Position numbers and translations under genes: made by a program. DNA of 64,000 nucleotides, taken from positions 744,001 through 808,000 of the forward strand of contig NC_016454.1 in NCBI RefSeq assembly GCF_000235365.1. The letters are read 5' to 3'. Positions within the stretch are counted from its first letter, which is position 1, and the number at the start of each line of letters is the position of its first letter. This document shows positions 60,301 through 64,000 of this stretch, one piece after another. This DNA is from Eremothecium cymbalariae DBVPG#7215. Taxonomy: Eukaryota > Ascomycota > Saccharomycetes > Saccharomycetales > Saccharomycetaceae. The notes under the pieces were generated by a model, which saw only the letters and a list, made by a program, of their open reading frames with translations, was not told the origin of the DNA and did no database searches.

Positions 60301-62461
60301 ATTTATGGGTTCGCGGTGTAACGATCGCATCAACTGCAGTTCCCTCTTGTTCAGCCAATCGCGAAAACGTGATAAAGGGAACCACTTCAACCACAGGACT
60401 TTGCGTGACACTATAAAGTGATCTAAATATCGATGGAGGTTCATCCAACGGGTGCGTAAATTGTACTTGCAAAGGCTCAATGGGTTCCCTTTTGCAGTGA
60501 TAATAATCAACCCACACAGACGGCCAGCCCATCAAATAAGTTAGCCTACTCAATAATTTGTCCAAACGTTTTACGTTGTGCAGTTGCAAAACATTTAATT
60601 GAAATTCTTCCCTCAAAAGATGCAAACACATGACTATTTTGGGTAGCCATTCCCACACAGTATTCCCACAACTCGAAAATGGCTCCATCAGAATCTTTTC
60701 AAACACATCATCGTAGAAATGGGAATCTGCGGTCACTAGAAATGACGGCATGGTATACTCGAACGCAAGGATATCGTGATTTTCACATTCCTTATCGGCA
60801 ACAATCATCCTAGTAAGTTGCCAAATGGAGAGCAAATACGAAAAGATTGCAGGGGGCACCAAGTACCTGATGGCTTCAAAATATTTCTGGACCGTTTGAC
60901 TTCTAGGATAAGTTACAGGAGGAATTGTGTAGTGGTCTTTTTCCAAAAATAAGTCCGTAGGCGATATACAGTGAATATTTCGATATTGCGGTTTACCATC
61001 CAACGGGAAGCAGGGGGACATGGCATCCAAAGTTGGATTAAATAGAGCAATCTCACCGTCCAACAAAAGGGCAAATACACCAGGTAAGTACTGAGAGTCG
61101 TATGCACAAATGTCTAATATCATCATTTTCTTGATATCCATAGATTTTACAAGGGACATTGGGGAATAACCAAAGGCCTTGAACTTCATGCTTCCAACTA
61201 ACGGAGAATTCAAGTTGAATATCCATAGTCTACCCCAGTCATGCTCCCGGTCATAGACGGCTATCGTGACTCTATCGTTAAACTTTGTCGACACGACCTT
61301 AACCTTGTTTGAGAGTTTGAAGGGCAAGGGTGATGAGGTAATTTTAGTTAGTAGGCCATCTTTAGATATCACTGGTTGCGAGAGCAGGTCTTGAGGATTT
61401 GAGTTCAGCCCCATCTGCGAGGGCAAACTAAATCCATTATCAGACATGACCATTCTATCTAATGTTGCTGATGAGCTTCTCAGCTGCGAAGCCTTATTAA
61501 CACTAGCATTACTATGTGTACTCGCACGCGGAGTGCTGTTCTGATTTGGCGGATCTGAACTGACAGTTGCAGAAGCTGTCCTTCTATTCATCGTGAGCCG
61601 TCGTCTTAGCGTACTTGTGAGCCCGGTAGAAGCAAAGTTACTGTTAAGGTTACCGTTACTGCTGCTGTTGTTTGAAGTGCAATTTGCATTCGAATTCGAA
61701 TTGTTGCTGCTGCCACCGCAGCCACCACCGCCGCCATCGTTCGTCGCGGTGGTGGTGGTGCTGGCGCTGATCGGCGACCCAATATGAAGCTCCGAGGTCC
61801 GTTTGCGCTGAGCAGACGAGGACCCAAGCGGGACACAGCTTTCGCTGGGCATTAGGTTCCCATAGCTCTTTTTCCTCTTCATGGTAAATATAGACGACGG
61901 ATCCGGCCCCATCGTGGACCTCGAGTTCAGAAGCTCCGCACTATAGAAACTGATGAACTGCTTCGACTTGTGATACAACACCGCTATCCCGTACGATTCG
62001 TATTCCGGAAAGTGCAACAGCGTGTATTGGTCGATATCCGCGTGATTAGATGCAAACGTAATCGACCCAAACGGCATGAGCGGATCAGAAAGCGTGATGA
62101 ACTTATGTGTCCCTGCCATCACATCCAGATCAACCAGATCAGGATCGCGAAGCACCTCAAGTAGCACTCCATTGATGTAAAAATACGCCTTCGAAACAGG
62201 GAACGGAAGCTTGATGGAATGCGAATCCCCGTCGTCCAAAAAGTATATCTGGATGTAGTTCTTTAACACAATCACCAACGATTCCTGGTTCGACTCCCAC
62301 TTGGTGAACCCTGCAAGGAGCACATTTTCAGTGAACTTGAACCTGCGGAAATACGTATTTTCCCTATACCACTCGACCGTAGTCGAGTTGGTAACCCACA
62401 CCTGGCCAAGCTCTGCTGAATGATGGAGGACATGCGAATCGGCTTTATCTTGCGAGTCCAT
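57341..62461 (-). CDS. APC1: Anaphase-promoting complex subunit Apc1
   Basis: Apc1 is the largest scaffold of the APC/C ubiquitin ligase. The 1706-residue protein (S. cerevisiae 1748) has an N-terminal beta-propeller-like region interrupted by a long low-complexity loop (S, N and G runs, about residues 205-345) that in Apc1 is a phospho-regulated autoinhibitory loop. A helical middle follows, and then proteasome/cyclosome repeats at about residues 990-1190 with GFLLGLGLNGHL, GLLLGICASMKG, GLVGVGVLYQCS and AAGIALGLVNMGAGY. I chose the ATG at 62461 (MDSQDKADSH); the longer frame starts at a GTG within the promoter at 62599. It is at the YNL172W position, divergent from MDG1. Confidence 0.95.
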   Translation of the reverse strand: MDSQDKADSHVLHHSAELGQVWVTNSTTVEWYRENTYFRRFKFTENVLLAGFTKWESNQESLVIVLKNYIQIYFLDDGDSHSIKLPFPVSKAYFYINGVLLEVLRDPDLVDLDVMAGTHKFITLSDPLMPFGSITFASNHADIDQYTLLHFPEYESYGIAVLYHKSKQFISFYSAELLNSRSTMGPDPSSIFTMKRKKSYGNLMPSESCVPLGSSSAQRKRTSELHIGSPISASTTTTATNDGGGGGCGGSSNNSNSNANCTSNNSSSNGNLNSNFASTGLTSTLRRRLTMNRRTASATVSSDPPNQNSTPRASTHSNASVNKASQLRSSSATLDRMVMSDNGFSLPSQMGLNSNPQDLLSQPVISKDGLLTKITSSPLPFKLSNKVKVVSTKFNDRVTIAVYDREHDWGRLWIFNLNSPLVGSMKFKAFGYSPMSLVKSMDIKKMMILDICAYDSQYLPGVFALLLDGEIALFNPTLDAMSPCFPLDGKPQYRNIHCISPTDLFLEKDHYTIPPVTYPRSQTVQKYFEAIRYLVPPAIFSYLLSIWQLTRMIVADKECENHDILAFEYTMPSFLVTADSHFYDDVFEKILMEPFSSCGNTVWEWLPKIVMCLHLLREEFQLNVLQLHNVKRLDKLLSRLTYLMGWPSVWVDYYHCKREPIEPLQVQFTHPLDEPPSIFRSLYSVTQSPVVEVVPFITFSRLAEQEGTAVDAIVTPRTHKLLRLFESLQSRQHLSNNLLERLNELQIDQGEFETYPIGVYAPLKRFLHELEPTINKVDPAMNVSLITRSDLSTCIALMKGETPNDRRDFPSHSKNRIDFKVKDIAELTSSILELRRGAETSLSTRSLEIFDSKENVFFDESLFAEVLSMFTYSNPHKAYFPPLSGEYTKILKLKKHAATTLAYKAFTSGLGKAAVFYCSEEAINAKKALRDELNLNFKFPSDGSKLSLSKAKFPDEFLKWAEFHRGVARGIAISKSVANVTSSWINYNRPPWLDAQYGGFLLGLGLNGHLKVLEEWQLYNFLSPKHTHISIGLLLGICASMKGSMDLTLTKVLSVHIVALLPPGSSNLNIHHRVQTSGLVGVGVLYQCSQHRRMSDLLYSQITSFVTINEEQVPDEGYRLAAGIALGLVNMGAGYRCLTIRSYGDSDTEMIEYDERDPIHSTTDPFNVQNTAAYMDPGIIEGLLKLVTTVHDVEESWMPDNSQLGAIVALMLMFLKSNFGVVAAKLSATSDDTKRGETWYIKPELFMYREWASNMVMWDSIEGSVDWIIGMLDGNEQHIEIDSDMLPTYYIIAGRVLSVGIKYASTNDIGLRDGLFTILDQFLPFYQYAMGSTVDEQLMYKGISMLVNVLIISLSLTMSGSGDVETFKRIRYLHNVVHGKGSYVNEMHAESPSGFREGDATGIQEQNGRVIDPLLQVEEITNPTNNLTLEEDSDSEGANPANHLRDNENHYGKYMATSLSLGFLFLGLGRYAIKTNDLDSLSYLIISVLPTFMPPYYLQETKYLWCMSVDTRVLVLRDSDTDELREDIPLEIVIRDSKRDSNPQMVIHGCSSPCLLPPLETIRSIKIEDPAYYPLFLEFNDKFTANDYFKKDCVIYVKRRDEIDENVDPEIDPIEYMNNVKKELSRRAIHHGDSESNINTEASRNVPLVQKLLTSLGLQDTTRIEFEDVVSNHNRLLQDQSFNLDMICSSEDTDYQLELWRRRHGL

Positions 62462-62924
62462 AGATGGTGTAGACGGCGTGCACGGAGGACGAACGGAGGT
62501 GGACGTGGAGGTGGACGTTAGAGCTTGTTGGTGTTTACATGGACGGCTAATAAATAAGGCCGAAGGGGAACAGCGCGAGGGCACAAAACAGAGAGTCACG
62601 TGACTCCACCGTTACCCGCCCCGCGGCAATCCGTGCAACGGTACATCATCGCAACAAAGGTCGCGGCGGCCGCCGCGCCCGCGGCCCCCCTCTTTTTCCC
62701 CTTTCTCATCTCCTTTTTTTCCGCCTTTTGCTTTGGCATTGAAAAGGACAGTAAATAAACTCCTTCTTCTTGCTGTTACCCCCGTTTAATTAGATAGTTC
62801 TCACATCCTGTAGCATACACACACAGGCATATCCCTTTTCAAATCTTTTTGATTGATTATACAGATAACGAACAAGGCGAATAAGGAGTTGGATAGGACA
62901 AGATAGTGTGGGAAAGCGCGGATA
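62462..62924. promoter_or_regulatory. Divergent APC1-MDG1 promoter with E-box/Gcn4-like palindrome, Reb1 site and GC palindrome
   Basis: A 14-bp perfect palindrome GAGTCACGTGACTC at 62593-62606 contains CACGTG flanked by GAGTCA/TGACTC half-sites. TTACCCG (Reb1 core) is at 62612-62618. A 16-bp palindrome CGCGGCGGCCGCCGCG is at 62662-62677. All three lie within 90 bases. The factors are inferred from motifs only. Confidence 0.7.
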
Positions 62925-64000
62925 ATGGCTAATCATACGTTTACTTGGCCAGCAGGTCCGAAGAGTGTTATTGTTACGGGAGACTTCGATGATTGGAAGG
63001 GGTCCCTTCATTTGGTCAAGCAAGAGGAGGGAGATTTTTTGTTAAGTGTACCCCTTGGGACGTGCAAACGGTCTTCGTCGTTGTCGCCACCGTCATCATC
63101 ACCAACAGAGAAGGATAAGATTTATTTCAAGTTTATAGTTGATGGAGAATGGATAGTTAGTGATAAGTACAAGAAGGATTCTTTAACGGGGCCGGAGAAT
63201 AATTATATTAGTTTGGGAGCGTTGTCGGGAGAAGAAAACGAGGGGGCAGCGGGGGCGTTGGGAGTGCAGAAGCAGATTCCCAAGGCGCAGCCGGCACCTG
63301 GGTCCAGGAGGGGTAAGAAGAGTAAGAAGAAGAAGAAACGGGTTCGCAGGAGCAAGAAGACGAGTGAGGAGCGGTCAGAGGGGTTATTGTCGTCGAGTGA
63401 TGAAGGGTCGGGGACCGAGTCGTCGTCTTTATCGGCCAATGAATCTTCTTCTTCGCCTTCTGGGGGTACGAGTTTGAGTTCTTCTGGGTCTACTGTTGGT
63501 GGTGTGACGACGGGCCGTATGGCGCTTGAAGATGTTAGTGGTGGTAGTGCAGGTATGGGTGCAGTAGCAGCAGCAGGTGGTCATGCAGCAGCACGGAAAG
63601 CAAAAGCAGATAAAACGGTGCAAGGCGCGATCCAGAGCGATACTGAAAAACAGCCCACTGCAGCTGTTTCTGCTAGTCAGATTGCTGCAGGAATTGGGGG
63701 ACATTCCGCTCATAATAAGGGGCCTCTTTACTTGGCGCTGGCTCCTGAGGGTGAAACTGCAGAAAAATCAGACCGACCTGAGGGGTTGGGCGATAAAGCC
63801 CCTAACGGCCACCACGAAAAGGAGGAGTCAGTAGAAATCCCGGAGAAGGAGCAAAAAAAGGAGGAAAACCCCAAGTGGGACGAATCGAAACCTCTTGCTT
63901 TAAATCCAAACAACGATCTGAAGTCGAAATCTTTGAACTGGAGTTCAAAAGGAAAGGCAAGTGGAGAGGTTCCTCTACCACTTGAATATACTTTGGGACC
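62925..64000 (+). CDS. MDG1: N-terminal part of Mdg1/Crp1-like protein (3' end outside window)
   Basis: The frame starts at the ATG at 62925 and is open for 358 codons to the right edge. Residues 1 to about 95 form a glycogen-binding/AMPK-beta-like (CBM48) domain: FTWPAGPKSVIVTGDFDDWKG, then YFKFIVDGEWIVS, DK and ENNYI. A lysine/arginine-rich stretch (about 125-145) and a long disordered Ser/Gly/Ala-rich region follow. Mdg1 (YNL173C) acts in pheromone signalling near the G-beta protein, and its paralogue Crp1 (YHR146W) binds cruciform DNA. One pre-duplication copy is expected. It is already nearly as long as Mdg1 (366) without a stop, so it may be closer in size to Crp1 (465). Confidence 0.9.
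   Translation, partial: MANHTFTWPAGPKSVIVTGDFDDWKGSLHLVKQEEGDFLLSVPLGTCKRSSSLSPPSSSPTEKDKIYFKFIVDGEWIVSDKYKKDSLTGPENNYISLGALSGEENEGAAGALGVQKQIPKAQPAPGSRRGKKSKKKKKRVRRSKKTSEERSEGLLSSSDEGSGTESSSLSANESSSSPSGGTSLSSSGSTVGGVTTGRMALEDVSGGSAGMGAVAAAGGHAAARKAKADKTVQGAIQSDTEKQPTAAVSASQIAAGIGGHSAHNKGPLYLALAPEGETAEKSDRPEGLGDKAPNGHHEKEESVEIPEKEQKKEENPKWDESKPLALNPNNDLKSKSLNWSSKGKASGEVPLPLEYTLG

Noticed and set aside
62280..62300. GGTTCGACTCC, a tRNA B-box match
   Set aside because: It lies inside the APC1 coding sequence and no cloverleaf or A-box is at the right distance.

Overview
The window is nuclear DNA of a budding yeast (Saccharomycetaceae) whose lineage did not pass through the whole-genome duplication. 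The evidence is gene order. Single-copy genes here interleave two S. cerevisiae segments that are sister regions after the duplication, the YNL142-YNL173 side and the YHR128-YHR146 side. Long intergenic stretches, moderate GC, short introns with GTATGT/TACTAAC-type signals and this gene order would fit an Eremothecium-like genome such as E. cymbalariae. The species name is a guess; the pre-duplication placement is not. Gene symbols are S. cerevisiae names assigned by remembered protein similarity plus synteny, and no database was searched.

Layout. Bases 1-6.6 kb hold the INN1 C terminus, RPC31, PGA2, ALF1, intron-containing LSM7, FUR1 and ARP1. Bases 7-13.3 kb hold a B-box zinc-finger gene with no obvious S. 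cerevisiae counterpart, a probable spliced two-helix membrane protein gene at the YNL146W position, a 26-codon a-factor pheromone gene (MFA2 position) and a PH-domain gene (YHR131C/YNL144C). After 2.6 kb without a clear gene come ASI2, PGA1, IGO1/2, NSG1/2, WSS1, CUZ1, a YCK1/2 casein kinase broken by one missing base in an A run, and SPL2. Bases 30.2-41.6 kb hold GIM3 (9-nt first exon), a spliced proteinase-inhibitor-like gene (YHR138C), MEP2, YHR140W, CBK1, RPL42 (4-nt first exon), CHS7 and a small zinc-ribbon gene. Bases 42-64 kb hold RIA1, a degraded IBD2, a DSE2-like gene, YNL165W, BNI5, RPC10, SKO1, FMP41 (also one base short in a T run), DCD1, PSD1, APC1 and the 5' part of MDG1/CRP1.

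The genes are mostly housekeeping: RNA polymerase III and shared polymerase subunits, tubulin and prefoldin folding factors, GPI mannosylation, cytokinesis and septum (INN1, BNI5, CBK1, CHS7, DSE2), and nutrient control (MEP2, SPL2, IGO, YCK). Several promoters carry recognisable sites. There are clustered GATAAG sites before MEP2, CACGTG and Reb1-type sites between SPL2 and GIM3, and tandem Rap1 sites before RPL42.

I found no operon-like or selfish new system, no transposon, tRNA, rRNA or CRISPR. The best leads are the genes that a plain ORF scan misses or mis-reads: the short a-factor gene, four spliced genes with short or very short first exons plus one with a longer first exon, the GC-rich block in the RPL42 promoter, the B-box gene, a possible broken or spliced gene near 22.0-22.65 kb, the degraded IBD2, and two homopolymer frameshifts in otherwise intact conserved genes.
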